Assembly (NCBI GenBank): GCA_035299505.1
Contig: DATGWL010000101.1
Span: 1-64,000, forward strand
DNA: 64,000 bases
Reading direction: 5' to 3'
Source: M3007 sp035299505
GTDB taxonomy: Bacteria; Bacteroidota; Bacteroidia; Chitinophagales; Saprospiraceae
Both the position numbers and the translations under genes were made by a program. This document shows, one piece after another, positions 44,368 to 54,239 of the stretch (position 1 is the stretch's first letter; each line of letters opens with the position of its first letter). Below the pieces are notes generated by a model. It was not told where the DNA came from. It worked only from the letters and a program-made list of their open reading frames with translations, and made no database searches.

Positions 44368-45894
44368 TTATCGGGTTATTGCAAGGCGCTTGATGATGGT
44401 GCCTTTTTCATTTTGCAGGCTGATGGTATACAAACCGGCCTGAAGTCCATCCGTTGAGATTTCAATCAGGTTTTCGCCAAAAGACAATGTTACATTCTGG
44501 CGTTGAACCTGGCGTCCGGAAGCATCTGTTACTACCAGAGCAGCATCCATATTTTCATCTGAGGTCAACAGCAGTTTGGCCGGGAAACCTTCTGCAACCG
44601 GGTTGGGCGACAACTCAGCTAATACGCTGGACTCGAGGTCGTTGGTAGCGGAGAAGTTTTTGGTTTTGAAAACGCCCAGTTCCTGGAAATCTGCGGGCTG
44701 GCAAAGATCCCACTCGTTGTAAGCGCGTACGCGCCAGTAGAGATTACGGTTGTTTGGAATGCCCTTGGTTACGGTGATGGAAGTTTGGTTGTAGACGGTT
44801 TGATAGAACAAACGCGGTGACAGATTAGGGAACAGGAAAATCTCAACGGTGTAGAAAGTAGCATTTGGAACCGGGTTCCAGTTCAGGGTGAAGTTGTTGT
44901 ATTGTACCGTTTGAGAGTCGATAGGCGCAGAGAGATGTACAAAGGCATCATCATCGATTTCTACGCCTGGTTCGGTTACCTGGAGGTATTCTGCGTGGCC
45001 ACCTGGCATGTTGCTCTGCAGGTTGGAACGCATGGCCTCAATTTGTTCGGTAGTGAATACTGCGCCACACTCGTCGGAAGAATATCCCATGATCAATTTG
45101 CCGTCTGAACGGAACGGAACATCATTGGGGTCGTGCTGCACGGTTTGGCTTTCGCTGTTGCCGTTACAAGGCCAGCGGTAGTTCAGATAATCCGGTTTGG
45201 TATCGCAGAAGTAGTCGCCAGCCTGATAACAGTTAGAGCCGTCGGTTTTTTCTACTTCACGTTCCCATGGTGCATTGCCTGTGAATAAAGGCGCTGGTTG
45301 GGAGTAATCCCAGTTAATTCCTTCCCAGCCAACAAAAGGGTGGGGGAGTGAGAGGTGGTGGCCGGCTTCGTGCGCCCAGGTGCGGTTACCCGGACCGGAA
45401 CAGTTTTTAGACATCACGATGGCGTCCATCCAGGAATATCCGCAGTTTCCGGCTGGATCTGCTACAATAAAGCAGTTCAGGCGACCATCGATGCGGTTAT
45501 TCTCAATAAGGTCGGCGCCGCCTTCCCATTCATGATCGTGCCAGTAAGCGTTGTTGAGGTAGCGTACTGCGTCGCCTTCCACCAGATAGTACCGGATTTT
45601 GGCTTGTTCAAAATGTTCGTTCATTTGACAAACAGATTGGATGGCCAATTCCAGAGGATAATATCCACTTCCGGCATCCGAGCCGGTAATTTGCAGGGTT
45701 ACGGGAACATAAAGCCAGTTGGTATCGCCGCCGCCACGTTCTGCTGCTATGGCTTCTCTGTTTTGCCGATAGTATTCCAGCCACGGTTCGATTCCGCGCG
45801 TTCCGCACCAGCCTTTTGCATTAGGCTCCTGTGCAAAGGAGGTAGCTGCCTGTAAAGTAAAAGCAGCAATAAGGGAGTAAAGTTTCAAACGCAT
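44368..45894 (-). CDS. Secreted M43-like zinc metalloprotease with Fn3 and T9SS sorting domain
   Basis: A 508-residue exported protease. The signal peptide ends at SFAQ. The metzincin-type zinc motif HEAGHHLSLPH (residues 175-185) gives three His ligands and the catalytic Glu, and the Met-turn is GKLIMGYSS. The cysteine-rich catalytic part suggests disulphides. An Fn3-like domain (NNFTLNWNPVPNATFYTVEI) and a T9SS type A sorting domain (LAELSPNPVAEGFPAKLLL ... GLYTISLQ) follow. It resembles pappalysin-like M43 enzymes; the substrate is unknown. The ATG at 45892-45894 begins the signal peptide, and the frame 20 codons further upstream has no similarity. Confidence 0.9.
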   Translation of the reverse strand: MRLKLYSLIAAFTLQAATSFAQEPNAKGWCGTRGIEPWLEYYRQNREAIAAERGGGDTNWLYVPVTLQITGSDAGSGYYPLELAIQSVCQMNEHFEQAKIRYYLVEGDAVRYLNNAYWHDHEWEGGADLIENNRIDGRLNCFIVADPAGNCGYSWMDAIVMSKNCSGPGNRTWAHEAGHHLSLPHPFVGWEGINWDYSQPAPLFTGNAPWEREVEKTDGSNCYQAGDYFCDTKPDYLNYRWPCNGNSESQTVQHDPNDVPFRSDGKLIMGYSSDECGAVFTTEQIEAMRSNLQSNMPGGHAEYLQVTEPGVEIDDDAFVHLSAPIDSQTVQYNNFTLNWNPVPNATFYTVEIFLFPNLSPRLFYQTVYNQTSITVTKGIPNNRNLYWRVRAYNEWDLCQPADFQELGVFKTKNFSATNDLESSVLAELSPNPVAEGFPAKLLLTSDENMDAALVVTDASGRQVQRQNVTLSFGENLIEISTDGLQAGLYTISLQNEKGTIIKRLAITR

Positions 45895-46038
45895 TGAAAG
45901 AGCAGGTAGTTGATTTGGATGGCAAATGTCATAATTCCTGAAACAGTTTGCCAAATAGTTTTACAAAGAGACAACATGCGACACAAATTCCCCCATTAAT
46001 TGGCCTGCAAATTACTGCAAGCTGATGAAGTAACACCG

Positions 46039-46046
46039 TATGTTTG
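46039..46046 (+). promoter_or_regulatory. -7 element upstream of kup (TATGTTTG)
   Basis: TATGTTTG matches TAnnTTTG and lies 28 bases before the kup ATG. The -33 side is not convincing. Confidence 0.45.
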
Positions 46047-46074
46047 CCGGGAAAATCAAGTCTAACCTTTATTT

Positions 46075-48039
46075 ATGGGCACAGGAAGCCATCACAGCCA
46101 TCATCCGTTAAGCAGAGCCGGAATTCTCATTACCCTGGGTATAATTTTTGGCGATATCGGTACATCTCCCCTGTACGTAATGAAAGCTATTGTTGGGGAG
46201 GGGCAGGTAATTGACCGGATGACGGTTTTGGGCGGCGTATCCCTGGTGTTTTGGACCTTGATGATTCAAACAACCATTAAGTATGTCTTTTTGGTTCTTC
46301 GTGCTGATAACAATGGTGAGGGGGGGATTTTCTCCCTTTACTCATTGGTGAGACGCAGGGGGCGCTGGCTACTCATACCTGCTCTGATTGGGGGTGCCGC
46401 TATGCTGGCGGAAGGTATGATTACGCCTCCTATTTCTGTTTCTTCAGCTGTTGAGGGCTTAGCCATAAAATATCCAGGTATTCCAACCATGGGTATTGCC
46501 ATTGTCATCATCTCCATCCTGTTTTTCATTCAGCGGTTTGGAACGGCCACAGTGGGCAGAAGTTTTGGCCCGGTCATGCTCATTTGGTTTACTATGCTTG
46601 GTGTATTAGGAGTAAGTCACATCATCCATATGCCTTCTGTCTTTCAGGCTATGAACCCAATGTGTGGGTTTGAATTGCTGAAACACAGTCCTCATATGCT
46701 GGTGGTAATGGGTGCTGTATTCCTCTGTACAACAGGAGCTGAAGCGCTTTATGCAGATTTGGGGCACTGTGGAAAGGAAAATATTCGCGTAAGCTGGGTG
46801 TTTGTCAAGATATGTTTACTGTTAAACTACTTCGGACAAGCTGCTTATCTGATACACCATGAAGGACACCTACTGGAGGATAATCCTTTTTACGGCATTA
46901 TGCCTGCCTGGTTCCTGTGGCCTGGCATTATCATTTCTACCCTGGCAGCAGTTATTGCAAGCCAGAGCATGATTTCTGGTTCCTTTACCCTTGCTTCAGA
47001 GGCCATACGGCTTGGGTTCCTGCCTAAAATGACGGTTAAGTTCCCAACCAACATGAAGGGACAAATCTATATTCCGGGCATTAATACCTTTCTTTGGTTG
47101 GGCTGTGTAGCGGTTGTTTTGTATTTTCAGCAGAGCTCCAGAATGGAAGCGGCTTACGGTTTGTCGGTTGTTTGTACTATGATTTGCAGCACCATATTGT
47201 TGTCTAACTGGATGATTCTACAACGAACCCGGGAAGTATTGGTCTGGTTGTTCCTGGTTTTTTACCTGATATGGGAAGGTGGGTTTTTCCTGGCCAACAC
47301 CCTCAAGTTTACCGACGGCGGTTACGTGACGGTTGTTATGGCATCCCTGTTATTTGGTGTAATGTATCTATGGGTAAAAGCGCGCGGCGTTCGGAAACGT
47401 TATTCTGATGAAACCAAAATCAAGGACTTCCTGGATCAGCTGATTACCCTGAGCAACGACTCAGAGGTGCCAAAATATGCTACGAATCTGGTGTTTCTCA
47501 CCAGCGCCAAGAGTGTCAATAAGGTGGAAGAAAAGGTGATGTACTCCATTTTGCAAACCCAACCTAAACGGGCAGACGTATATTGGTTTGTTCACATTGA
47601 AACCACCGATGAGCCCTTCACTATGGAGTATGAGGTGAATACCATTGCTCCGGACGATGTGTACAAGGTAAACTTCAGGCTGGGTTTCCGGGTGCAGCAG
47701 CGCATGAATGTATTTATGCACAAGGTGGTAGCAGAACTCGTTGAAAACGATGAGCTTACAGTGCATTCCCGCTACCATTCCACAGCAAGTAAATACCCTA
47801 CCGGCGATTTCCGTTTTGTAATTATTCAGGAGTTCCTGTCAAACGAAAATGAATTGCCCTGGGCCGAACAATTGATTTTGTCTACTTATCTCACGGTGAA
47901 AGGCTGGGTTTCTTCGCCGAAAAACTGGTTCGGGTTGGATTCTGATTCCGTTGATGTTGAAGAGGCGCCGCTGGTGCTGGAACCTGTAAAAGCGGTTGGC
48001 TTGAAACGTATGCCCAGCCGAAACGATCGAAAACACTAA
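46075..48039 (+). CDS. kup: KUP/HAK/KT family potassium transporter
   Basis: A 654-residue inner membrane potassium uptake protein driven by proton symport. Family signatures are 'LGIIFGDIGTSPLYVMKAI', LRADNNGEGGIFSLYSLVRR, 'GAAMLAEGMITPPISVSSAV', 'TGAEALYADLGHCGKENIR', and the ASQSMISGSFTLASEAIRLG motif. About 12 transmembrane helices are followed by a C-terminal cytoplasmic domain of about 200 residues. The hemJ gene begins three bases after its stop, so they are co-transcribed, but they have no obvious functional link. Confidence 0.95.
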   Translation: MGTGSHHSHHPLSRAGILITLGIIFGDIGTSPLYVMKAIVGEGQVIDRMTVLGGVSLVFWTLMIQTTIKYVFLVLRADNNGEGGIFSLYSLVRRRGRWLLIPALIGGAAMLAEGMITPPISVSSAVEGLAIKYPGIPTMGIAIVIISILFFIQRFGTATVGRSFGPVMLIWFTMLGVLGVSHIIHMPSVFQAMNPMCGFELLKHSPHMLVVMGAVFLCTTGAEALYADLGHCGKENIRVSWVFVKICLLLNYFGQAAYLIHHEGHLLEDNPFYGIMPAWFLWPGIIISTLAAVIASQSMISGSFTLASEAIRLGFLPKMTVKFPTNMKGQIYIPGINTFLWLGCVAVVLYFQQSSRMEAAYGLSVVCTMICSTILLSNWMILQRTREVLVWLFLVFYLIWEGGFFLANTLKFTDGGYVTVVMASLLFGVMYLWVKARGVRKRYSDETKIKDFLDQLITLSNDSEVPKYATNLVFLTSAKSVNKVEEKVMYSILQTQPKRADVYWFVHIETTDEPFTMEYEVNTIAPDDVYKVNFRLGFRVQQRMNVFMHKVVAELVENDELTVHSRYHSTASKYPTGDFRFVIIQEFLSNENELPWAEQLILSTYLTVKGWVSSPKNWFGLDSDSVDVEEAPLVLEPVKAVGLKRMPSRNDRKH

Positions 48040-48042
48040 ATT

Positions 48043-48579
48043 ATGCAAATTGCCGACTGGTATGCTGCAGCCAAGGCCCTGCATTTGATCGGGGTGGTTT
48101 CCTGGATGGCGGGCATCTTTTATCTGGTTCGCATCCTGGTTTACCATGCCATGGCTATGGATGAAACCGGCGCCACACGGGAAATCCTGTGTCGGCAATA
48201 CAACCTGATGGAATGGAAGGCTTATAAAATCATAATCAGGCCGGCTGTGGTGATCAGCTGGTCGTTTGGAACCATGATGCTCACCATACAGCCGGCCTGG
48301 TTGCAACAGCCCTGGATGCACGTAAAATTGGCTTTTTTATTGGTACTAACCTTATATACCCACGGCTTACAAGCGCATATTAAAAACCTTGAACAGGGCG
48401 TTTCCTCCAGATCGCATCTTTTTTACAGAGCCTGGAATGAAGTGCCCACACTGGCTATGGTGCCTGTCATTTTCCTGGCAGTATTCAAAGACCGTATTCA
48501 TTTCGTCAGTCTCCTCATTGGTATGCTTATTTTCACCGGACTGATTGCCCTGGGCATTTACAAAGCCAATAAAAAGTGA
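48043..48579 (+). CDS. hemJ: Protoporphyrinogen IX oxidase, HemJ type
   Basis: A 178-residue inner membrane protein that oxidises protoporphyrinogen IX to protoporphyrin IX in heme synthesis. HemJ hallmarks are 'AAKALHLIGVVSWMAGIFYL' with the conserved His, 'RQYNLMEWKAYKIIIRPAVV', 'PWMHVKLAFLLVLTLYTHGL' and 'WNEVPTLAMVPVIFLAVFK'. It has four to five transmembrane helices. It follows kup by three bases and converges on the superoxide dismutase gene. Confidence 0.92.
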   Translation: MQIADWYAAAKALHLIGVVSWMAGIFYLVRILVYHAMAMDETGATREILCRQYNLMEWKAYKIIIRPAVVISWSFGTMMLTIQPAWLQQPWMHVKLAFLLVLTLYTHGLQAHIKNLEQGVSSRSHLFYRAWNEVPTLAMVPVIFLAVFKDRIHFVSLLIGMLIFTGLIALGIYKANKK

Positions 48580-48585
48580 AGCGTA

Positions 48586-49350
48586 TCAGAACATCAGCTT
48601 GTCGTAACGTTCTCCTACCACTTTCCAGTTGATGATATTGTAAAATGCGGTGATGTAATCCGGACGCTTGTTCTGGTATTTCAGGTAATAGGCGTGTTCC
48701 CAAACATCCAGTCCCAAAATAGGTGTGCCAAGCTGTTTGGAAATATTGAGCATCAGGGGGTTATCCTGATTTGGGCTGGTACAGATGAATAGTTTTTTAT
48801 CTTTACCCACACAAAGCCAGGCCCAGCCTGAACCAAAAACACTTTTGGCGGCGTTGGAAAACTGCTCGCGGAATTTATCCTCCGATCCAAATACCGTGTT
48901 GATCGCAGCAGCTAGGTCGCCGGCTGGCGCTTTAGGACCTCCTGGAACAATGGTTTGCCAGAAAAAAGTGTGGTTCCAGTGTCCACCAGCATTGTTCCGA
49001 ATCTTTTTGTCTTCGTCAGAACCTGTGATACGTTTGATTATATCTTCTAATTCGTAGTCGGCATATACGGTTCCTTTTACGGCGTCGTTAAGGTTGGTCA
49101 CATAAGCGTTGTGGTGCTTGCCGTGGTGAATTTCCATGGTCATCTTGTCGATATTTGGTTCAAGCGCAGCTGGCTCGAAACCCAAAGCAGGCAAGGTAAA
49201 TGGCTCGGTTCGGCGGTTTTTAGGCGGTGGCAATACTGTATTGGTGTTTGAAGCCGCTTTTCCTGCAGATTTGCAGGCTTCCAGGAAAGAGGTAGAGGCG
49301 GCGGCGATGCCCAGAAAAAGGCCGGTTTTGAGAAACGTTCTTTTTTCCAT
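48586..49350 (-). CDS. Exported Mn-type (or cambialistic) superoxide dismutase
   Basis: A 254-residue enzyme that dismutates superoxide. Unusually it has an N-terminal export signal with a possible lipobox (FLEAC, Cys26) and a linker before the catalytic part. Metal ligands are complete: His75 (MEIHHGKHH), His127 (GHWNHTFFW), Asp215 and His219 (DVWEHAYY). Gly123 in AGGHWNH with Gln195 in NQDNPL fits the Mn-type pattern. The position beyond the inner membrane suggests defence against outside superoxide. The ATG at 49348-49350 begins the signal; the 23-codon upstream extension is unsupported. Cofactor and lipidation need experiment. Confidence 0.92.
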   Translation of the reverse strand: MEKRTFLKTGLFLGIAAASTSFLEACKSAGKAASNTNTVLPPPKNRRTEPFTLPALGFEPAALEPNIDKMTMEIHHGKHHNAYVTNLNDAVKGTVYADYELEDIIKRITGSDEDKKIRNNAGGHWNHTFFWQTIVPGGPKAPAGDLAAAINTVFGSEDKFREQFSNAAKSVFGSGWAWLCVGKDKKLFICTSPNQDNPLMLNISKQLGTPILGLDVWEHAYYLKYQNKRPDYITAFYNIINWKVVGERYDKLMF

Positions 49351-49565
49351 GATGGATGAAAAAATAAAAGGTGAGCAAATGAATTCAACGGCGAATGTAA
49401 TAGACCCAGCCTGGAACAATGTATGTTGCCGGTCATTTTAAAAACAAATATTCCTTGGTTTTAAACAAAATGAGTTCTTTTGCGCAGTGTCACTGAATTC
49501 GCTGACATTCAATCCAATAACCCGATAGTAAACCTGCCTGAAACAGGAAAATAATTGCTTCGTAC

Positions 49566-52500
49566 ATGCCTGAATCTTCCAACCCTGCAACCGCTTCCAA
49601 TATGAGTTCCGCTGCCTATTCCGGCGCCGCCATGGAATGGCTGAATGCACAACCTGCGCCGCCTATGCGGGCAGACTTATGCGCCCTGAGCAATGATTTG
49701 GCCATCCGGCTGGTGCATGAATTGTTAGACAATCGCGCCTTTGATTTGCCCTTACAGGCCAATCCTCCGGCAGGCGACTGGATTAACCATTTTTATTTCG
49801 AGGCGAGAAACAGGGAAAGGGTTTTTGGTAGCAAAAACCTGCGCATCGGTTATCCCTTTGTGCTGGCCAAATTGGGTGGACAGGAAGTGGCAGCGCCCCT
49901 TTTTCTCTGGCAGGTTAGCCTGGAGCCCAGTCAGCAACATGCAGATCATTGGCAGATTCAACGCAATGAGTTGCACAGTTTGCAACCCAACTATCCATTT
50001 TTCCACTTGCTGGATGCTTTGTATCAATCTGATTTTTCCAAACTGGCACATCAGGCAGTAGAAGGCAATGCTATTAATGTAAAGATTTTCAGTCAGTTAT
50101 GCGAATCTGTAAGGCAGCAGCTTAGCCTGGTAGAAGACGGCCTGCCGCTCAGCATTCAGCCGTTTGAACGATGGGAAGGTGAAAGAAGCTCGGGCAGAAT
50201 GTTGTGGGCTGCCGTAGCCGGTATTTTCCCGTCCTTGCCCCGTACCCAGGTTACGCAGCCTCCAGCCGTGGCATCAGATTTGCCGGTGGACGCCAGTGGT
50301 TGGAACCACAGCTTTACTATGTTGCCACTGGACCCCTCTCAGCGGTCGGTGATGAACGCCATACAGCAAAATGCCCTGACGGTGGTAGAAGGAGCATCCG
50401 GCTCAGGTAAAACCTACCTGATTTCGGCCATTGCCATGAATGCACTCTCCAATGGCAAAAAATGCCTGGTGGTGTCAAAGAGCATCAATTCCCTGCGCCG
50501 GGCTCAAAAGTTTTTACTGGAAAAAGGTGTGGGAGAATGCTCTTTCGTGTTGCGAGATCTGGAAGGCGACAAGTTGATGCTGGCTGATATGCTGCGCATG
50601 AGCGCCGATTCCAAAAACAAGGCCAGCTACAATCCGGAACTGTTCAAAACAGTACTGAACAAAACCCAGCGCGAACAGGGCAAACTGGATCAGGCCTGGA
50701 CAGATATACACCAGCCGTTTTTTGGGCAATTAAGCTTTTCGGAAACAGTAGGACGATTTTTGCGCGCCAACAGAACGGAAGGTAAAGAACTGCTGCTCAG
50801 TCAGTTGAATCCCTCTGATTTCAATTATGAGGTGGAGGAGTATGAAAAAATAGTAGCTGCTATTTATGCCTCAGAACCACTCTTCCGTCGCTTCCCAACC
50901 CTGCATCACCCGCTTAATCGCTTGAATCACAGCATTTTCAGCGATTATGATAAGGATAAAGGCAAGGCCTGGACGGAAAATCAGGTTCGAATGCTGCTTG
51001 CCAAAGCCACCGCGTTGCATCACCGGTTTATTGGTCAGACAAACGATTACGACGAAAGTCTGCACGATCACTTTGAGCAATATTATGGCGACCTGGCTCT
51101 GTACATCAAGCGTATTCAAAATGGATTGGAAGACGGGGTAATCCGGTTCGGTCCTGATTTTGAAAAGCCCATTTCCAGCAGCGAAAAACTGTATGGAGTA
51201 TTCTCTGAAAAGTACAAAGAACTGGTGGCTGCCAAGGAAAAACTGGGCGGTATTTTTGATGAAATGCGTCAGGCTTATGCCCTGCGCCGATACTTTGAAT
51301 TTGATTTCCCGGCGCAGTTTGATCCCAAAAACATCCGCAAAATCAGCGAATTGACCCGCGATTTTGACGGTGCGCTCAAAATGTGGCGCCGCAGAGTACC
51401 GGCCATTGTGCGGGAGGATGTGCGCCGATTGAATGCCAAAAGCGTACATTCCGAACTGGATTACCGGGAGCAAATCAGGGATTTGGAGCAGGCACTGGAT
51501 ACCTTTCTGGAAGAATTCAATGCTACCGGCCTGTACCAGGATGCGCTCAAGCACGATATGCTGACCATCCCCAAACGCCAGGAGTTTCTGGAAGACATCA
51601 TTGCCCGACTCGAGGATACGCAGTTCTACCTGAGAGATTTCGATGATTTTTACATTTGGCAAAAGCACTGGTTATCTCTGGCCCCTGCAGCTCAGAAAAC
51701 GGTTCGCGCGCTTTGCAAAATCAAACCGCAGAACTGGCAGGCAGCCTTTGAAAGCTGGTACCTACATCATTTACTACAAAAAGAGTTCCGACCTGAATTG
51801 CAATGGGATGAGGATACCCTCAACAATGTGAGCAATTACAGCCGGGAATTGCGTCAGATGATGCCCGGTCAGATCAGCACAATCTGGCAGGAACGCAAGA
51901 ATACAGCCCTGAAAGGCCTCAAGTCGAGTTTCCCGGCTGATTACAAAAACTGGTTTGGAAAGGACAACCGCAAATTATCTGCTTCGCTGCGTGCTGAATC
52001 TCTGTTCCATAAGCATATGCAGCCACTCACCGAAACCCTGCCGGTTTTGCTGACCACCCCGGAAGTAGCTCTGGATGTGGTGCAATTATCGAAAATGGCT
52101 TTTGATGTGGTGCTTGTAGACGAAGGACACAATATACCCAAACAGGAGTGTTACCACCTGTTTGAACTGGCCAAACACCTGGTTGTTTTCGGCGATGAAC
52201 GGCAGGATATGACTCCGTTTGCCGAGGATGATATTCTGGAGTTCTGCAAGGGTATTGGCGCACAGGCCATGCACCTGGATTACCAGCATCAGGACACACC
52301 GGAGGGTTGGGTTCGATTCAATAAAATTGCGTTTGGTACACCGTTCAAACGAATTCCATCCGGCCGTTCGGCACTGGATTCTACTGTGGTGGTGAACGTG
52401 GAGGGACGATACGATGAACATGCCGGCATCAATGAAGCAGAAGCCCGTCAGATTATTGATTGGCTGAACCTCATTGAACCCACGCCAACCAATACTTATC

Positions 52501-53315
52501 CGGTGGTGGGGATTGCCTGCGCTACGGTGCAGCAAAGAGATTTGATTGCGGCCCAACTGCTTCGAATCCGGCAGCGTAAAATGGCAGGTTGGGAAAAAAT
52601 CCAGCAATTGTACCTTAACGGGCTGGGCGTTTATCAGTTTGCGGAATTACAGGGGCAACACGTTGATGTGCTGCTGTTGTCAATGACGCACGGTACCACT
52701 GACGCCCAGGGCTCGTTGACCCGCCATTTGCATTTCTGGAATACGCCATTGGGCGTGAACCAGTTGCACGTAGTGCTGACCCGCGCTACCCAGAAATTTT
52801 ACATTGCCCACAGCATTCCGGAAGGTCTGCACTCCGTTTTGGCAGCAGATAAAAATTTCATTGGCACCTGCATCTTATCACACGTTGTCACCTTTGCCGA
52901 TTTCCTGCAAAGAGGTGAAAGAGATGCGGCAGAGGAGCAGTTGAACAAGATGAAAACCTTGCTGAACTACGTGGATTCCTATTTTGAACCCACTGTGTTT
53001 GGCGAGGAGGTAGAGTTGGCGTTGCGTCCGTATTTCGAGCAAAGTCAGATGAAGCGTTCTGCCATGGCTGCCGGAGTAAGGGTACCTTTATACATTCAGG
53101 CGAAGGGTTCTGGCGAACAAAGCAGTGTTTTGGCTTTTGATGGCGTTTTAGCTCAGACGGCCTTGCCAAGTTATGAATGGGAAGAAAAACTGGCCAATTA
53201 TTTCAGGCAGCAAGGCATCAGTTTTGTGCCAGTGTTGGCCGCCAGTTGGTGGAGAAGTCCCAAGCAGGAGGCCCGGAAACTGGCCAGCAAACTTTTGCTT
53301 ATGCCCCAGGGCTAA
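49566..53315 (+). CDS. Large superfamily 1 helicase/AAA protein (DUF4011-helicase-like)
   Basis: A 1,249-residue cytosolic protein. Walker A is VEGASGSGKTYL (near residue 275), Walker B is DVVLVDEGHN (near 846), and motif III is VVFGDERQDM. The C-terminal RecA-like half has 'FAELQGQHVDVLLLSMTHGT' and VNQLHVVLTRATQKFYIAHS. A roughly 500-residue helical insertion separates the Walker motifs. The last 130 residues ('EEVELALRPYFEQ', a conserved 'AFDG', then WWRSPKQEARKLASKLL) recall the endonuclease-like domain at the end of DUF4011-type helicases, but catalytic residues are not clear. It may act in DNA repair or defence; neither is shown. It overlaps the stop of the next gene on the other strand by 17 bases. 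Confidence 0.82.
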   Translation: MPESSNPATASNMSSAAYSGAAMEWLNAQPAPPMRADLCALSNDLAIRLVHELLDNRAFDLPLQANPPAGDWINHFYFEARNRERVFGSKNLRIGYPFVLAKLGGQEVAAPLFLWQVSLEPSQQHADHWQIQRNELHSLQPNYPFFHLLDALYQSDFSKLAHQAVEGNAINVKIFSQLCESVRQQLSLVEDGLPLSIQPFERWEGERSSGRMLWAAVAGIFPSLPRTQVTQPPAVASDLPVDASGWNHSFTMLPLDPSQRSVMNAIQQNALTVVEGASGSGKTYLISAIAMNALSNGKKCLVVSKSINSLRRAQKFLLEKGVGECSFVLRDLEGDKLMLADMLRMSADSKNKASYNPELFKTVLNKTQREQGKLDQAWTDIHQPFFGQLSFSETVGRFLRANRTEGKELLLSQLNPSDFNYEVEEYEKIVAAIYASEPLFRRFPTLHHPLNRLNHSIFSDYDKDKGKAWTENQVRMLLAKATALHHRFIGQTNDYDESLHDHFEQYYGDLALYIKRIQNGLEDGVIRFGPDFEKPISSSEKLYGVFSEKYKELVAAKEKLGGIFDEMRQAYALRRYFEFDFPAQFDPKNIRKISELTRDFDGALKMWRRRVPAIVREDVRRLNAKSVHSELDYREQIRDLEQALDTFLEEFNATGLYQDALKHDMLTIPKRQEFLEDIIARLEDTQFYLRDFDDFYIWQKHWLSLAPAAQKTVRALCKIKPQNWQAAFESWYLHHLLQKEFRPELQWDEDTLNNVSNYSRELRQMMPGQISTIWQERKNTALKGLKSSFPADYKNWFGKDNRKLSASLRAESLFHKHMQPLTETLPVLLTTPEVALDVVQLSKMAFDVVLVDEGHNIPKQECYHLFELAKHLVVFGDERQDMTPFAEDDILEFCKGIGAQAMHLDYQHQDTPEGWVRFNKIAFGTPFKRIPSGRSALDSTVVVNVEGRYDEHAGINEAEARQIIDWLNLIEPTPTNTYPVVGIACATVQQRDLIAAQLLRIRQRKMAGWEKIQQLYLNGLGVYQFAELQGQHVDVLLLSMTHGTTDAQGSLTRHLHFWNTPLGVNQLHVVLTRATQKFYIAHSIPEGLHSVLAADKNFIGTCILSHVVTFADFLQRGERDAAEEQLNKMKTLLNYVDSYFEPTVFGEEVELALRPYFEQSQMKRSAMAAGVRVPLYIQAKGSGEQSSVLAFDGVLAQTALPSYEWEEKLANYFRQQGISFVPVLAASWWRSPKQEARKLASKLLLMPQG

Positions 53316-54147
53316 GCATGGGTGTTGCTATTGTCTGGTACAAACCGGCCTGAAACATAATACGCAGGTACACAAATACCTGTTGAGCCACAAACATGCA
53401 GGCAATGCCTGCTGCCGAACGCATGCCAAGCCAGGCATCCAGCGCCCAATAAGCCAGGATTAACAGCACCTGACACAAGGCAAATACCGCAAACAAGCCG
53501 CTCAGATAGCCCTTGTTACGAAACGCCCAGCGCAAGCCTGCGCGCAGGGAAAGCCAAACCTTTCCATCAGCCTGAATCAGGTGAATTCGGCCGGCAATAG
53601 ACCACAGATAAAGGCAGGAAAGGCCCAGCATAAACACCACAAACGAAGCAACAACAGTCCAAACTGCATATGTTTCGGTGTAATTATCGGTTAACATGGA
53701 TTGCAGATTGCTCAATACCGGCGCCCAGATCAAGCCGGCCCACACCAGAGCAATACCCAGAAAAACAGCACTAAAACCCAGAAAACGCAGGAAAAACCGG
53801 CTTCCACCAATCCAAAAGTTTCCAGCCGTTACCTTCTCCTGTACTGCCCCATACAGCATCCCGCCATGCAGGAAAATGGCGAAAAACAGCCAAACCAGCA
53901 TTAACCAGCGCAATTGCCCGATCAAGGGTGTGATGGAAGCGCCATGGACTTTCAAAAAATCGGTCATGACGGTATGGTCATATCCGGCCAGGAGTCGGTT
54001 CAACTCCAAAGAATGACCAATAGAAGCCTCCAATACCCCATGTACCTGCATGCCCAGCGTAACCGCCAGAGCAAACTGAATCAAATAAACAATACCGGCT
54101 ATCCGTCTGTGTCGGTATGCTCCGGAGAAAAGGTTATTGAAGGACAT
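53299..54147 (-). CDS. Integral membrane protein, unknown function
   Basis: A 282-residue protein with about five to six transmembrane helices (for example GIVYLIQFALAVTLGMQVHG, WLMLVWLFFAIFLHGGMLYG, VVASFVVFMLGLSCLYLWSI, SGLFAVFALCQVLLILAYWA). No signal peptide, enzyme motif or transporter signature is visible, and I do not recognise the family. Its 3' end overlaps the helicase 3' end by 17 bases in opposite orientation, so antisense effects on both messages are possible. Upstream is a repeat-rich spacer. Confidence 0.75.
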   Translation of the reverse strand: MSFNNLFSGAYRHRRIAGIVYLIQFALAVTLGMQVHGVLEASIGHSLELNRLLAGYDHTVMTDFLKVHGASITPLIGQLRWLMLVWLFFAIFLHGGMLYGAVQEKVTAGNFWIGGSRFFLRFLGFSAVFLGIALVWAGLIWAPVLSNLQSMLTDNYTETYAVWTVVASFVVFMLGLSCLYLWSIAGRIHLIQADGKVWLSLRAGLRWAFRNKGYLSGLFAVFALCQVLLILAYWALDAWLGMRSAAGIACMFVAQQVFVYLRIMFQAGLYQTIATPMLSPGA

Positions 54148-54153
54148 TGGGTT

Positions 54154-54195
54154 GAGTGTTTGAGTTTTCGGGTTTGCGAGTGTTTGAGTTTTCGA
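54154..54195. repeat. Two direct copies of an 18-base sequence, period 24
   Basis: 54154-54171 and 54178-54195 read GAGTGTTTGAGTTTTCG followed by G or A, with six bases between. They lie just upstream of the membrane protein gene and could reflect slippage or a protein-binding site. Confidence 0.7.
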
Positions 54196-54239
54196 GTTGG
54201 CGTTCGGTTTGGTTTAGTTAGGTGTTTATTGGAAAATTG

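Noticed and set aside
49566..53315. A restriction-modification or complete defence locus around the helicase.
   Set aside because: No methyltransferase, specificity subunit or nuclease gene adjoins it; neighbours are a SOD and an unknown membrane protein.
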